Positions 28,986 to 38,913 of a DNA stretch of 64,000 bases are shown piece after piece. The stretch is from contig CAWJPU010000011.1 in the NCBI GenBank assembly GCA_963844805.1, positions 124,001 to 188,000 on the forward strand. Direction: 5' to 3'. The DNA is from JACCZR01 sp963844805. Its GTDB lineage: Bacteria; Actinomycetota; Thermoleophilia; Solirubrobacterales; Thermoleophilaceae. Below the pieces are notes generated by a model, which saw only the letters and a program-made list of their open reading frames with translations, was not told the DNA's origin and ran no database searches. The stretch's first letter is position 1, and the number at the start of each line of letters is the position of its first letter. The translations under genes were made by a program, and so were the position numbers.

Positions 28986-29345
28986 TCCGAGGCCGCGGAT
29001 AGCCGAGCCGCGCCTGGCCCTCACGCCACAACGCATCGAGCTAGGTGGCGCAGCCGCGGTGCGCCTGCTCTTCCCACGCAGGCGGATCGACCCTCCCCGC
29101 GCGACGCCTGCCGCGACCAGGCAGCGAGGGCTCCGCCTCCCAGCGCTCGGCTCGACGACGTCTCAGCTACGGCGCCGTGAATCGGCGCCGGACGGCAAGC
29201 GGACCGGTGAGAACGCAAAGAGGGCCGGCACGCGGGCCGACCCTCTGGCGCCCGGGGGAGGGACTCCCGGAGCGCTCCCAAGCTTGAGGTCCGTGGAACC
29301 GCGCATCGTGTTGCGGGTATGTGACCGAAGCTACCAAGCGCGTCG
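28986..29345. terminator. 360-bp gap between convergent genes with three hairpins
   Basis: No gene is supported here. The gap separates the 3' ends of the response regulator and the PHP-phosphatase. It contains three G+C-rich inverted repeats: ggcgccg/cggcgcc with a 5-base loop (29171-29189), agaggg..ccctct with one mismatch (29219-29246), and gcgc..ccggg/cccgg..gcgc (29248-29275). They lack T-tracts but are well placed as bidirectional terminators. Confidence 0.5.
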
Positions 29346-30115
29346 TCAGGCGCCGCGGGAGCGGCACGGGGCAGTGGCGGCGGGTGGGCGCGGCGAAGCC
29401 CGCGACAGCAGCTTGCGAGGCATGCTGCAAGTGAGGCGCGCCGCCGCAGCAGCGCCGGCCGGGCTCGAGCGCGAGCTGGCCTCCGCCGCGAGCAGGGCGG
29501 GAGGGCGGGTGGGGCCGTGGGCGTCGGAGGCGACCGCGGAGACCAGCCCCTGCTCGGCCAGCGCGATTCCGGCCCGCCGAGCCTCGAAGCCGTGGTCGCC
29601 GGTGACCGACTGGGCGTTGAGCTGGCCGAGCGAGCCGGCGGCCAGCTCTCGGCGGAGCCCGCCGCGTCGTCGAGGATGGCGTCGGCGCTGCGCTCGGGAT
29701 GGGCGATCAGCACGTCGAAGCCGCGGGCGCGCAGCTCGGAGGTGGCGGCGTGGAAGCTCGTCGTCGATCTTCTCGAACGGCGCCTCCACCAGCAGCCAGC
29801 GCCGGCCCGGAGGTCCCTGGGCCAGCAGCTCGAGCTCGGCCTGGCCGAGCCGGCCGACCATCGTCGTGCCCGATCTCCCCGCCGCACAGGACCGTGAGCG
29901 GGATCGCTTCGGCGGCGAGCACGGCGCGCAGCTCGGCGCACTCGCGCCGGGAGCTCCCACGGGTCGGTGACGAAGTCCGGACGCACGTGGGGAGTGGCGA
30001 CGACGGTCCCGGTGCCCTGGGCCACCGCGGCCCGCGCGAGCTCCAGGCTGTCCTCCATCGTTTCGGGGCCGTCGTCGACCCCCGGAAGCAGATGGAAGTG
30101 CAGCTCGACCCTCAT
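29346..30115 (-). CDS. CpsB/YwqE-like PHP-family phosphatase (frameshifted)
   Basis: About 255 residues over several frames. The N-terminus RVELHFHLLPGVDDGPETME carries the metal-binding HxH of PHP phosphoesterases in the form typical of CpsB/YwqE protein-tyrosine phosphatases, and TVVATPHVRPDFVTD follows. Later parts are RGFDVLIAHPERS, NAQSVTGDHGFEARRAG and GLVSAVASDAHGPTRPPA (Asp-Ala-His metal ligands). These enzymes counteract tyrosine kinases in capsule/exopolysaccharide assembly. Its ATG overlaps the GH31 stop (ATGA), linking it to a carbohydrate enzyme. Confidence 0.8.
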
Positions 30116-32278
30116 TTGCTCCACTTTCCTTCTTTTTCCAGGGAGATTGGTTGCTTTCCTGTAACCGACAGCTCGCCTTGGTGCCAGCGCACGCGTGTGC
30201 CGTCGGCCAGGCGCACGACGGCGCGGCCGAGGGGCGGTTCGCCCCACTGGGTGGCCTCGAGCGGCCGCTCGCCCTCGGGCGTGTCGCCCAGCCCTTCGGC
30301 CACGTGGTCAGCGGGGTAGGTCACCAGCAGCGAGCCCTCGCGCACGAACACCGGCGGCCGGCCCAGCCCTGCGGGCGCGATCAGCTCCCCGCCTCCCTCG
30401 TGACGCCGGCCGGTCCAGAAGTCGATCCACCGGCCCCGGGGCAGCGGCACCTCGCGCTCGCGCGCTCCCTCCTCCAGCACCGGCGCCACCCATAGCGCCG
30501 GGCCAAAGCCGTAGGCATCGGCCACCGAGAACGCCCGCCGGTCGGCGGGGTCCACCAGCGCGAGGGGGCGGATGATCGGCAGGCCGCAGCGCGCGGCGGT
30601 GGCCGCAGCGGCCCGGATGTACGGCACCAGCCGCTCGTGCAGCAGCACCACGTCGCGGTAGACGGCGAGGGTCTCGGCGTCGTAGGTCCACGCCTCCTGC
30701 TCGAAGCGCCCGTGCGCCTGCATCAGCGGCGTGAAGCAGCCGAACTCCGCCCAGCGCAGCAGCAGCTCCTTCGGGCAGCGCTCCACCAGCCGCCGCCCGA
30801 GGTAGCCGCCCACGTCGTGCGACCAGTTGGAGTACCCGCTGGCGGCGGCGGTCAGGGTCGCGGCCACCAGCGTGCGCAGCGACCAGAAGTCGGAGGCCTG
30901 GTCGCCGCCCCACGTGTGGCCCACCGCCTGCTGGCCCGACCAGCCGCAGCGCCCGAACAGCACGCCCTCGCCGCCGTGCGCGTCGTCCAGCGCCCGCTGC
31001 ATGGAGCGCCGGTACAGCCCGCCGTAGGCCCAGGCGGCGTCGGCGCCCGTCCGCCCGTCGGCGAAGCGGGTCTCGGCCGGGAAGTAGTAGCCCTCGCCGT
31101 CGTCGGCCTTGATTCCCTCGACGCCGAGCTCGAGCACCGGCCGGGCCAGCTCGCGCCACCACTCGTCGGCCGCCGGCGAGGTGAAGTCCACCGGCGAGCC
31201 CGTGCCCATCCACCAGCGCGCGACGAAGGTCTCCCCGCCGGCGTCGCGCACGAAGTGACCTGACGCCTCGCCCTCGGCGTAGTTGGAGGCCGGCTCGCGG
31301 TGCAGGCGCTCGGACTCGGAGTCGGGCGGGCGCTGGCCGTCGACCGACTCGAGGTTCACCCACGGCGTGACCCAGACCACGGTCCGCACCCCGGCTGCCC
31401 GCATCCGGGTGACGGTGCCGGCGAAGTCGGGGAACTGGTGGGGGTTGGGCTCCCAGGTGTTGTACTGCGTCTCCCAGGGCGAGTCGATCACGATCGCGTC
31501 CAGCGGGAGGCGGTGGCGCGCGTAGCCCTCGAAGTCGTCGAGCACGTCGCGCTGGTGGGCGTAGACGTCGCGGCTCTTCCAGTGCCCGTAGGCCCACTCG
31601 GGCAGAAGAGCCGGAAGGCCGCTGAGCCCCAGGTAGCGGCGCAGCAGCGCGGCGGGCGAGGCGTCGAGGAACAGATGCAGCCGCAGCGGCCCGGCCGCGC
31701 AGCGCGCCGAGACGGCCGGCCGCGGGCCGAGGTCGAACAGCGCGCCGTCTCCCTCGGTCTCCAGCCACAGCGCGTAGCCGCGCTCGGCGATCAGGAACGG
31801 GACCGGCACGTAGTCGCCCATCGGGATGCCGCCGACCTCGAGCATGTCCGGCGGGCAGTCCGGGCCGGTGTAGCGGCGGTCGGCCCCCAGGCGCACCCTG
31901 CGGCCGGACTGGTCGAAGGTCTGCCCGTGGCGGGCCCCCAGCCCGGTGAAGCGCTCGCCGGGATGGGCCTCCCACTCCACGCCCAGGCGCAGCGGTGAGC
32001 CCTCCGCGCGGGCGTGGATGGTCAGGTGGGGGCCCTCCTGGGCGATGGTCACCTCCACGTCGCCCGCGCGGTACCGCCCCTCGCCGATCGCCTCCGCTTG
32101 GACCAGCCGGCGCACGGAGTCGATCTCCTCGGCGTCCAGCACTCCCTCGGTGATCTGCACGAACTGGTCGGCCGCCCGCCCCTCGTGCGACCCAGAAGCG
32201 AAGGTCGGAGATCAGGCGGCGCCCGTCGCGGGTGACGGTCAGCGAGAAGGGGTCCAGCGCAACGCTGACCGAGACCAC
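30112..32278 (-). CDS. Glycoside hydrolase family 31 (one frameshift)
   Basis: About 722 residues. The N-terminal beta domain starts at the GTG at 32278 (VSVALDPFSLTVTRDGRRLI), with a shift near 32180. The catalytic barrel contains WAYGHWKSRDVYAHQRD, DAIVIDSPWETQYNTWEPNP, the nucleophile motif GVEGIKADDGEGYYFP and WGGDQASDFW, followed by SHDVGGYLG, all typical of GH31. A C-terminal beta domain follows. Alpha-xylosidase or alpha-glucosidase activity is likely; no signal peptide is seen, so it is probably intracellular. It is upstream of, and coupled to, the PHP-phosphatase, and divergent from the PHP-GT4 gene. Confidence 0.92.
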
Positions 32279-32407
32279 GCCCCCCTTCTTCGCGTGCGCG
32301 GGGGGCTCAGCTGTGACGATTGCGTGAAGTCACCGATCGGTAACGAGAAGCGGCCGTTTGCAGGCGAATCTGTGCTCGAGACAAGTCAATCGAGCAAGGG
32401 AGCAACG

Positions 32408-34680
32408 ATGGTTCCCAGTCACACCAGCCGAGCGGACCTGCACTGCCACTCGACCGCCTCGCACGAGTCCCGGCTCGGCATCCAGACCGCCCTCGGCCTG
32501 CCCGAGTGCGCCACTCCTCCCGAAGAGGTCTACGAGCTGGCCAAGCGCCGCGGGATGGACTTCGTGACCATCACCGACCACGACACGATCGACGGCGTGC
32601 TGCAGATCGCCGACCGGCCCGACGTGTTCGTCTCCGAGGAGCTGACCGTCGGCTTCAAGGGCGAGCCCCAGGCCGTGCACGTGCTGTGCCTGGGTATCAC
32701 GCCCGGCGACCACGAGTGGCTGCAGGCCCACAACGACGACGTCGAGGCCTGCGCCGAGTACCTGCACGGGAACTCGATCGCCTGCGCGCTCGCGCACCCC
32801 TTCTACGCGGTCGCCGCCCCCCTGACCGCGCGCCACCGCCGCCGCCTCGCGCGGCTGTTCCCGGTGTGGGAGACGCGCAACGGGTCACGGGCGAAGGAAC
32901 TGAACATGCCCGCCGCCATCTACATCGAGACCCACGGCGGGACGGGAGTGGGAGGCTCGGACGACCACGCGGGCGTGGACATCGGCCGGACCTTCACCGA
33001 GACCGCACCGGCCTCCACTCCCGAAGAGTTTCTGCGCCGCATCCGCCGCGGCGAGGCGGATGCGCGCGGCGATCAGGGCAGCGCCGCCAAGTGGGCCCAC
33101 TCGGCGATGGCGCTGGCCGTGCGCTCGCTGGGCCGCGGCGAGGGCGAGAGCGCGCCCGACCCGCGCGCGGTGATGACCATGATCGAGCGGATCATGAGCC
33201 AGGGCGAGAAGCGCGAGGGCGCGCTCGCCGACGAGCTGGGGCCCGACGACGCCCGCGCGCTCCTGCGCGGGTGGCTGGGCAGCGTCGACCTCGACCTCGA
33301 CGCCGACGAGCTGATCGCCTACATGCAGGCCGACGACTTCAGCCACGCCGACCTCTTCCGCCGCGCCCGGCGCCGCCACGAGCGGGCCCTGGCCAAGGCG
33401 GTCGACCAGACGCTGGAGACCGCGGCCTCGCAGGGCGACTTCGCGCTCGCGGCGCTCGGCCTGTTCGCCGCCTGCGTGCCGGCCATCCCCTACGCGCCCG
33501 CTGCCGCCTTCCTCGGCCGCGAGAAGCAGAAGCTCACCCGGCGCGAGGGCGAGCCCCGTCGGGTCGCCCTGGTGGCCGACGGCGTCGGCGGGATGCACGG
33601 CGTGACCCACACGCTGGACGAGATCCGCGACCGCGGCGTCGCCGGCTTCGAGGTCGAGGTGATCGGCACCGACTCCTGCGTCGACCGGCGCCTGAGCGCC
33701 GTCGCCGAGGTCGACATTCCCTTCTACGAGGGGCTGAAGGTGGGCGTGCCCAGCCTGCCCGCCGCCGTGGAGGCCCTCGCCGAGGGCCGCTACGACCTCG
33801 TTCATCTCTGCTCCCCTGGCCCAGCCGGGGTCGCGGCCGCGCTCATCGCCCGGATAATGGAGCTGCCCACGGTGGGCAGCTACCACACGGAGCTCGGCGC
33901 ATACGCCGGGCTGCGCTCCGGTGATGCTCGGCTGCGGGCAGGCGCCGATGTCGCCCTCGCCGCCTTCTACGGCGGCTGCGACGTCGGTGCTCTCGCCGAG
34001 CGCCTCTGCCGACGACTCGCTGCGCGCGCTCGGGGTCGCGCCGGCGAGCGATCGGGCGCTGGGACCGCGGGGTGGACCTGACGCGCTTCTCGCCGGCGCT
34101 GCGCGACCGCGACTCCCTGCCGGGCGAGGTGTCCGTCCTCTACGCCGGGCGCCAGTCCAAGGAGAAGGGCGCCGACCTGCTGGCCGACGCCTTCCTCGCC
34201 GCCCGCGCGCGCGACCCCCGCCTGCACCTGTGCCTGGCGGGCGGCGGCCCCGAGTCCGAGCGCCTGCGCGAGCGGCTCGGGAGCCACGCCACGTTCCTCG
34301 GCTGGCTGGAGGGAGAGGAGCTGGCTCGCACCTACGCGAGCGCCGACGTCTTCCTCTTCGCCAGCCGAACCGACACCTTCGGCCAGGTGCTGCTCGAGTC
34401 CCAGGCCAGCGGCCTGCCGGTGGTGGCGGTGGCCGAGGGCGGGCCGCTCGGGCTGATCGAGCACGACAAGAGCGGCCTGCTGGCCGCGCCCGACGCCGAC
34501 GCGCTGGCCGACGCCGTGCTCCGGGTGGCCGGCTCGCCGGTGCTGGCCCAGCGGCTGGCCGAGGGCGGGCTCAGCTCGGTGGCCGAGCGCTCCTGGGCGG
34601 CTTCGCTGGAGCAGCTGGCCGACGGGTACCGCCGTGCCCTGGGCGAGGACCTGGCGCCCGCCGTTCGCCGCGCCGCCTAG
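32408..34680 (+). CDS. PHP domain - GT4 glycosyltransferase fusion (two shifts)
   Basis: About 757 residues. The N-terminal ~250 are a PHP metal-dependent phosphoesterase-like domain (ADLHCHSTASHESRLG, FVTITDHDTIDGVLQI, CALAHPFYAVAAPL, GVGGSDDHAGVDIG). A helical linker spans ~260-370. From ~375 a GT-B glycosyltransferase begins (RRVALVADGVGGMHGVTHTL) and ends with the GT4 half (VSVLYAGRQSKEKGADLLAD, DVFLFASRTDTFGQVLLESQ, the E-x7-E motif region). Two indels, near 33985 and 34060, interrupt the GT region. It starts at the ATG at 32408 with AGGGAG upstream. It probably acts on a nucleotide-sugar-derived product; the substrate is unknown. Confidence 0.85.
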
Positions 34681-34707
34681 GCCGCTCCTGTTGCCATACT
34701 GAGCCGG

Positions 34708-35280
34708 ATGCGCTCGGCGCCCATCCTGCGTGCGACCGCCCTGGTTCTCGCCTTCGCGCTGGCGCTGCACGAGCTGCGCTACCTGATCGCCGGGCGTCCT
34801 GCGGGCGACGGACTTCACGCCACCCACGGCTATCTGCCGCTGCTCGGCGGGGCCGCCGCGCTGCTGCTCGGAGTGGCCGCGGCGATGCTGCTGCGCGCGC
34901 TGGCCTTCGCCCGGCGCACGGGCGCCGGCGCGGGTGCCCCGCGTCGCTGGGCCGGACGTGGCTGCTGGCCACCGGCGCGCTGCTGGCGCTGCACTTCGGC
35001 CAAGAGATGGTGGAGCTCGACGCTCGAGGGGGCGGGCTGGGGGCCTCGCCGCCAACGGGGCGCTGCTGGTGCTTCCCCTGGCGGCGCTGGCGGGGCTGAT
35101 CGTGGCACTGGGCCTGCGGGGCGCCGCGCCGCGCGCTCTCCACCGCTGCCGCCCGCGCCCGTCGGCCCGCGCCGCGGGCCCGCGCCCGCGCGCTCGCGTC
35201 CCCTCGCTCCCGGCGCTGCGCCCCTCGGCCCGCCGCTCGCGCTGCATCTCTCCCAGCGCGCTCCTCCGCTCGCGGCCTAG
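34708..35280 (+). CDS. Small multispan membrane protein (frameshifted)
   Basis: About 190 residues. Helices are ILRATALVLAFALALHELRY, YLPLLGGAAALLLGVAAAML and, after a frame change near 34950, WLLATGALLALHFGQEMVEL and LVLPLAALAGLIVALGLRG. The C-terminal tail is Arg/Pro-rich. A His-Glu in helix 1 (LHELRY) and a His/Gln/Glu in helix 3 (HFGQEMVE) might bind metal. It lies upstream of a cupredoxin-like protein and a large membrane protein; the three may act together. No family is recognised. Confidence 0.65.
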   Translation: MRSAPILRATALVLAFALALHELRYLIAGRPAGDGLHATHGYLPLLGGAAALLLGVAAAMLLRALAFARRTGAGAGAPRRWAGRGCWPPARCWRCTSAKRWWSSTLEGAGWGPRRQRGAAGASPGGAGGADRGTGPAGRRAARSPPLPPAPVGPRRGPAPARSRPLAPGAAPLGPPLALHLSQRAPPLAA

Positions 35281-35313
35281 TCCGCACCGCAGAGCGAACA
35301 AGGAGGTATTCCC

Positions 35314-35753
35314 ATGTCCAGGAGCCAGCGCCTGGGGCTGATCGCGGGGGCCATCGTCGTACTGGTCGCCGCGTTCGTGCTCATCAGGCCCACCGAGGAT
35401 CAGAGGAGCCCGCCGCGGCCCGCAGAAGCGACGACGCAGCAGACCACGACCGAGACCCAGACGGCCGAGGCCAAGCCGAAGCCGCCGCCGGTGCCGACGG
35501 TGGACATCCGCAACGGCAAGCCCGCCGGCGGGGTCAAGACGATCGAGTTCTCCTCGGGCGAGAACGCGCGCATCGACGTGACCTCCGAACAAGCCGGCCG
35601 AGATCCACCTGCACGGCTACGACATCGAGAAGCCGGTCCAGCCCGGCAAGACGACGAGCGGTCCGCTTCAAGGCCGACATCGAGGGCGTCTTCGAGTTCG
35701 AGGACCACGACAGCGATGAGCAGCTGGCGAGCGTGGAGGTAAGCCCGCGGTGA
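35314..35753 (+). CDS. Membrane-anchored cupredoxin-like protein (frameshifted)
   Basis: About 146 residues. The N-terminal anchor is RLGLIAGAIVVLVAAFVLI, followed by a Thr/Pro/Glu-rich linker (residues ~30-60). The C-terminal beta-sandwich reads across two indels: TVDIRNGKPAGGVKTIEFSS, AEIHLHGYDIEKPV, and KADIEGVFEFEDHDSDEQLA. The order of strands resembles plastocyanin-like domains, but a standard Cys-His-Met copper site is not visible, so copper binding is doubtful. AAGGAGG precedes the ATG. Its stop overlaps the GTG of the next gene. Confidence 0.75.
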
Positions 35754-37127
35754 TCCTCCCGATCGCCCACGGCATCGAGCAGCGGGGCGACCTGCCGATC
35801 ACGCTCGGGCTGTTCCTGTTCGGCTCGGTCGTCGTCCTGGTCGTGTCGTTCGTGGCGCTGGCGGTGCTCTGGCGCCGCCCGCTGCTCGAGCCCTACGGCT
35901 GGCGGCCGCTGCCCGGGTTCCTCGGCCGGGTGTTCACCAGCCGGCCGGTCGAGGTCCTGTGCGGGGCGATCGGCGTCTTCCTGCTGGTCCTGGTCGTCTA
36001 CGCCGGGCTTCAAGGGCCAGCAGACCGGCGCCTCGAACTTCGCGCCCACCTTCGTCTACGTGATCTTCTGGGTCGGCCTGGTCGCCGCGAGCATCCTGTT
36101 CGGCGACGTCTACCGGGCGTTCAACCCGTGGCGGGCGATCGGGCGTGCCGTGGCGTTCGTCGCCAGGGTGGCGGCGCGAGGCGACCTGCCGCCGCCGCTG
36201 GAGTACCCGAAGCGGCGTCGGCTACTGGCCCGCGGTCGCGGGGCTGATGGCCTTCACCGCGCTCGAGCTGGTCAACTCGACGCCCGACGACCCCTCCACG
36301 GTGGCGATCGCGACGCTCGTCTACTCGGTGGCCACCTTCATCGGGATGGCCCTGTACGGGGTGGAGCCTGGATCAACCGCGGCGAGGCCTTCTCGGTCTA
36401 CTTCAACTTCTTCTCGCGGCTGTCGCCGTTCGAGACCCGCGACCGGGTCTCGGGCCTGCGCCCCCCGCTGGCGGGCCTGACGGGGCTGCCGGCCGACCGG
36501 GGCCTGGTGGGCGTGGTCGCGGCGATGATCGGCACGGTCAGCTTCGACGGGCTGAGCGAGACCACCGCTGTGGGTCAACGTCGGCGGCAAGCTGGGCGAC
36601 TTGTTCGGCTCGCTGGGGTTCTCCTCCGAGACCGCGTTCGAGATCTCCAACGCGGTCGGGCTGGTGGCGCTGGTGGCGCTGGTGTTCGGCCTCTACCGCC
36701 TCGGCATCCCGGGAATGAAGATCCTGGACGAGCGCCACTCGGCCGGCTGGCTGGCCGACTCCTTCGCGCCGACGCTGGTGCCGATCGCGGTGGCCTACGT
36801 GGGGGCGCACTACATGACGCTGCTGGCCTTCCAGGGGCAGGCCATCACCTACCTGGCCTCGGATCCGCTCGGTCAACGGGCTCCGACCTGTTCGGGACCG
36901 CAGACGTCGGCATCACTACTTCATGGGCGCGCGGCTGATCCAGTGGCTGTAGGTGGTGCTGGTGGTCGGCGGACACGTGGCCGGCCTGGCGCTGGCGCAC
37001 GACCGCGCGCTGGCCGTCTACCGCGACGAGCAGGACAATGTGGTGCCCTCCCAGCTCTGGATGCTGGCCGTCATGATCCTGTTCACGATCAGCGCGCTAC
37101 TGCTACTCCTGTCCGAGCAACGCATGA
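35750..37127 (+). CDS. Large multispan membrane protein (multiple frameshifts)
   Basis: About 455 residues with ~10 or more predicted helices, read over at least five indels. Segments include LPITLGLFLFGSVVVLVVSF, VEVLCGAIGVFLLVLVVYAG, FVYVIFWVGLVAASILFGDV, RAFNPWRAIG, AVAGLMAFTALELVNS, GEAFSVYFNFFSRLSPF, NAVGLVALVALVFGLYRLGI, TLVPIAVAYVGAHYMTLLAF and VVLVVGGHVAGLALAHDRAL. It starts at the GTG at 35750, overlapping the cupredoxin-like gene. It probably ends where the next small gene begins (ATGA at 37124), which requires one further shift near 36955. No named family; conserved membrane protein. Confidence 0.7.
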
Positions 37128-37252
37128 CGTTCGTCATCGCTCACGCAGGACACTGGCTGGTGACGATCGCCTACTTCATCCCGGTGATCGGCTTCATGGC
37201 CTGGCTGGGCGTCACCCAGCTCAAGGAGCGGCGCAAGCAGAAACACAAGTAG
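37124..37252 (+). CDS. 42-residue single-span membrane protein
   Basis: A small protein MTFVIAHAGHWLVTIAYFIP with one hydrophobic helix continuing VIGFMAWLGVTQLK and a basic tail (ERRKQKHK). It is either a separate gene coupled to the upstream membrane protein through an ATGA overlap, or that protein's C-terminus; the sequence is open between them in this frame. A separate gene is preferred because of the Met and the short helix-plus-Lys layout. Confidence 0.5.
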   Translation: MTFVIAHAGHWLVTIAYFIPVIGFMAWLGVTQLKERRKQKHK

Positions 37253-37470
37253 GCCCCTTGTCAGTCCTCGTGATTCACCGTGCGCCGGGCGGTCCGGCTG
37301 ACCGCCTCCGGTGAGCGGGATTTGGATTGGGAAGCGGCCAAGCTCTTTCGCCCAGCCACCCGGAGCAGGGAAACCTTCGACAGCGGGGCTCTCACCCCCG
37401 TCGCCCTCGCCCAGGTTGTGCCGCCGGGCCGACAGGATCAGCGCCGGTGCGATCGAGGCGGCGTCCGCGG

Positions 37471-38667
37471 TCAGGTTGGTCCCGGCCGCCGGGCGGCCAC
37501 GGACCCCACGCTGTCCGACTTGCGGCAGATGATGAGGGCCTCGATGTAGTCCCAGCGGTAGCGGCTGGGCTCCTCCGCGACGCGCTCCTCGAGGGCTTCG
37601 AGGAAGTCGGCGAGGAGACCAGGGGCACGGTCCTCACCCTCGCGCGCGAAGGCGCGGAGGAGGAGCGGTCCGCCCCAAGCGCTCACGCTCCGGACGTAGT
37701 CCCGCGCGAACACGGCAGGATCGTCGTGCCAGTAGGGATTGTCGTGACGGAAGAGCTCGGCGCTCTCGAGCCCCAGGTCGGCCACGTGGCCCCCGCCCGC
37801 CTCGAAGGGGTCCCGCATCTCGTCGAGCGTGCGCATCCAGACCGGAACGACGACCGCGGCGACAGTTGCGGCGCCGATGCGCCCGGCGCGGCACCACTCG
37901 GCAAGCAGTTGGTTCATGTCCCCGATGATCTCGACGTAGAGACCCGTCCTGTCGGGACACGGAGCGGGGGAAGCCGGGACCGCGGCGATGAACCGGCCAC
38001 CCGGCGCGAGCTCCATGGCGCGCATCTCGAGCAGCTGCTCCCACTGCCGCGCCGCGGCCACGCGCCAGGCTCGCCGCTCGGCCTCGTCGATGTGGTCCGG
38101 GTAGCCCGGGAAGACCGAGCCGGTCGAGGCCAGGCCGGCCGCGTCGGCGACCCAGTGCATCGTCGTCCCGGTGACCGCAACGTGCACGCTCCCCGACGGC
38201 AGGCAAGGCGCCTGCTCGAGGGGGATGCCCGCCATGCTGATCACGGTGGCGGGGGGCCGGCTGTCCTCGACTGCTCGGCGGCAGGCCTCGCCGTGGGCCT
38301 CCGCCGAGGCGTAGTGGGCCCCGGTGCCGCCATCGGCGACCCCCGCGCCGGCGTCGCCCGGCGCGGGGATGACGACGGCCCCGCCCCCGTCCGCCGCTCC
38401 ACCGAATGCGTGCCGCACGTGGTCGGCGGCGACGCCCCACGCGTTCGTCGGGAGATCGACGAGCGCGTAGATCAGTGCCTGACCGCCGCGCTCCTCGGCG
38501 AGATCACGGATGAGCCCGTGGGAGTTGACGCCGTCGGCGGCGCCGAGATCGGCTACGCAGAGCACCGGCTCGCTCGCAAATTGCCGCGCTGCGGCCAGCA
38601 CGGCCGGGTGGGTCGCCTCGAACGCGGCGCGCTGTGAGAGCGCGTACCGCGCGTAGTCGTCCGCCAT
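37471..38667 (-). CDS. SABATH-type SAM-dependent carboxyl methyltransferase
   Basis: A 398-residue intact protein. The SAM-binding motif VADLGAADGVNSHGLIRDLA lies at ~40. The substrate/product loop GSVHVAVTGTTMHWV at ~160 corresponds to the 'SSY(S/A)L.W' segment of plant SABATH enzymes. MELAPGGRFIAAVPAS, EWCRAGRIG and a C-terminal alpha cap region (EAGGGHVADLGLESAELFRH) complete the family pattern. SABATH enzymes methylate carboxyl groups or ring nitrogens of small metabolites such as salicylate, benzoate or indole-acetate; here the substrate is unknown. The ATG at 38667 is chosen because the domain begins immediately after it. The 218 bp between it and the membrane genes hold no gene. Confidence 0.85.
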   Translation of the reverse strand: MADDYARYALSQRAAFEATHPAVLAAARQFASEPVLCVADLGAADGVNSHGLIRDLAEERGGQALIYALVDLPTNAWGVAADHVRHAFGGAADGGGAVVIPAPGDAGAGVADGGTGAHYASAEAHGEACRRAVEDSRPPATVISMAGIPLEQAPCLPSGSVHVAVTGTTMHWVADAAGLASTGSVFPGYPDHIDEAERRAWRVAAARQWEQLLEMRAMELAPGGRFIAAVPASPAPCPDRTGLYVEIIGDMNQLLAEWCRAGRIGAATVAAVVVPVWMRTLDEMRDPFEAGGGHVADLGLESAELFRHDNPYWHDDPAVFARDYVRSVSAWGGPLLLRAFAREGEDRAPGLLADFLEALEERVAEEPSRYRWDYIEALIICRKSDSVGSVAARRPGPT

Positions 38668-38819
38668 GCTCGAGAGCTCGGGGCGATCTGACGGCGTGTC
38701 GCCTCCTTCGGGAAAGCAGCGCCCGGTCTCCGCGCTGCGACAGCGATCGTCGCACAGGCTCGGCTCCGCTCCAAGTGACATCCGACGGGTAACGCCCGCC
38801 CGATGGTTGCGTGCTCAAG

Positions 38820-38913
38820 CGGAGGGGGTGGGATTCGAGCCCACGGTCCGCCTTGACGACGGACTCCGGTTTTCAAGACCGGTGCATTGGACCCCTCGGC
38901 TATAGCTACTCCC
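38820..38913 (-). tRNA. tRNA-Ser(UGA), acceptor stem imperfect
   Basis: Class II tRNA on the minus strand. The anticodon stem-loop is ACCGGTC-TTGA-AAACCGG with anticodon TGA. The long variable arm is GTCCG/CGGAC. The T-arm is GTGGG-TTCGAAT-CCCAC. The 3' acceptor strand is CCCCTCC with discriminator G. The D-arm starts TAGCCGAGG. The 5' strand GGAGTAG gives two mismatches with CCCCTCC and is not in standard spacing to the D-arm, so an indel or damage at the 5' end is likely. It overlaps the stop codon of the upstream SnoaL-like gene. Confidence 0.75.

Noticed and set aside
38820..38913. tRNA-Sec, because of the long variable arm and unusual acceptor.
   Set aside because: The anticodon is TGA (Ser), not TCA, and no selenocysteine genes are nearby.
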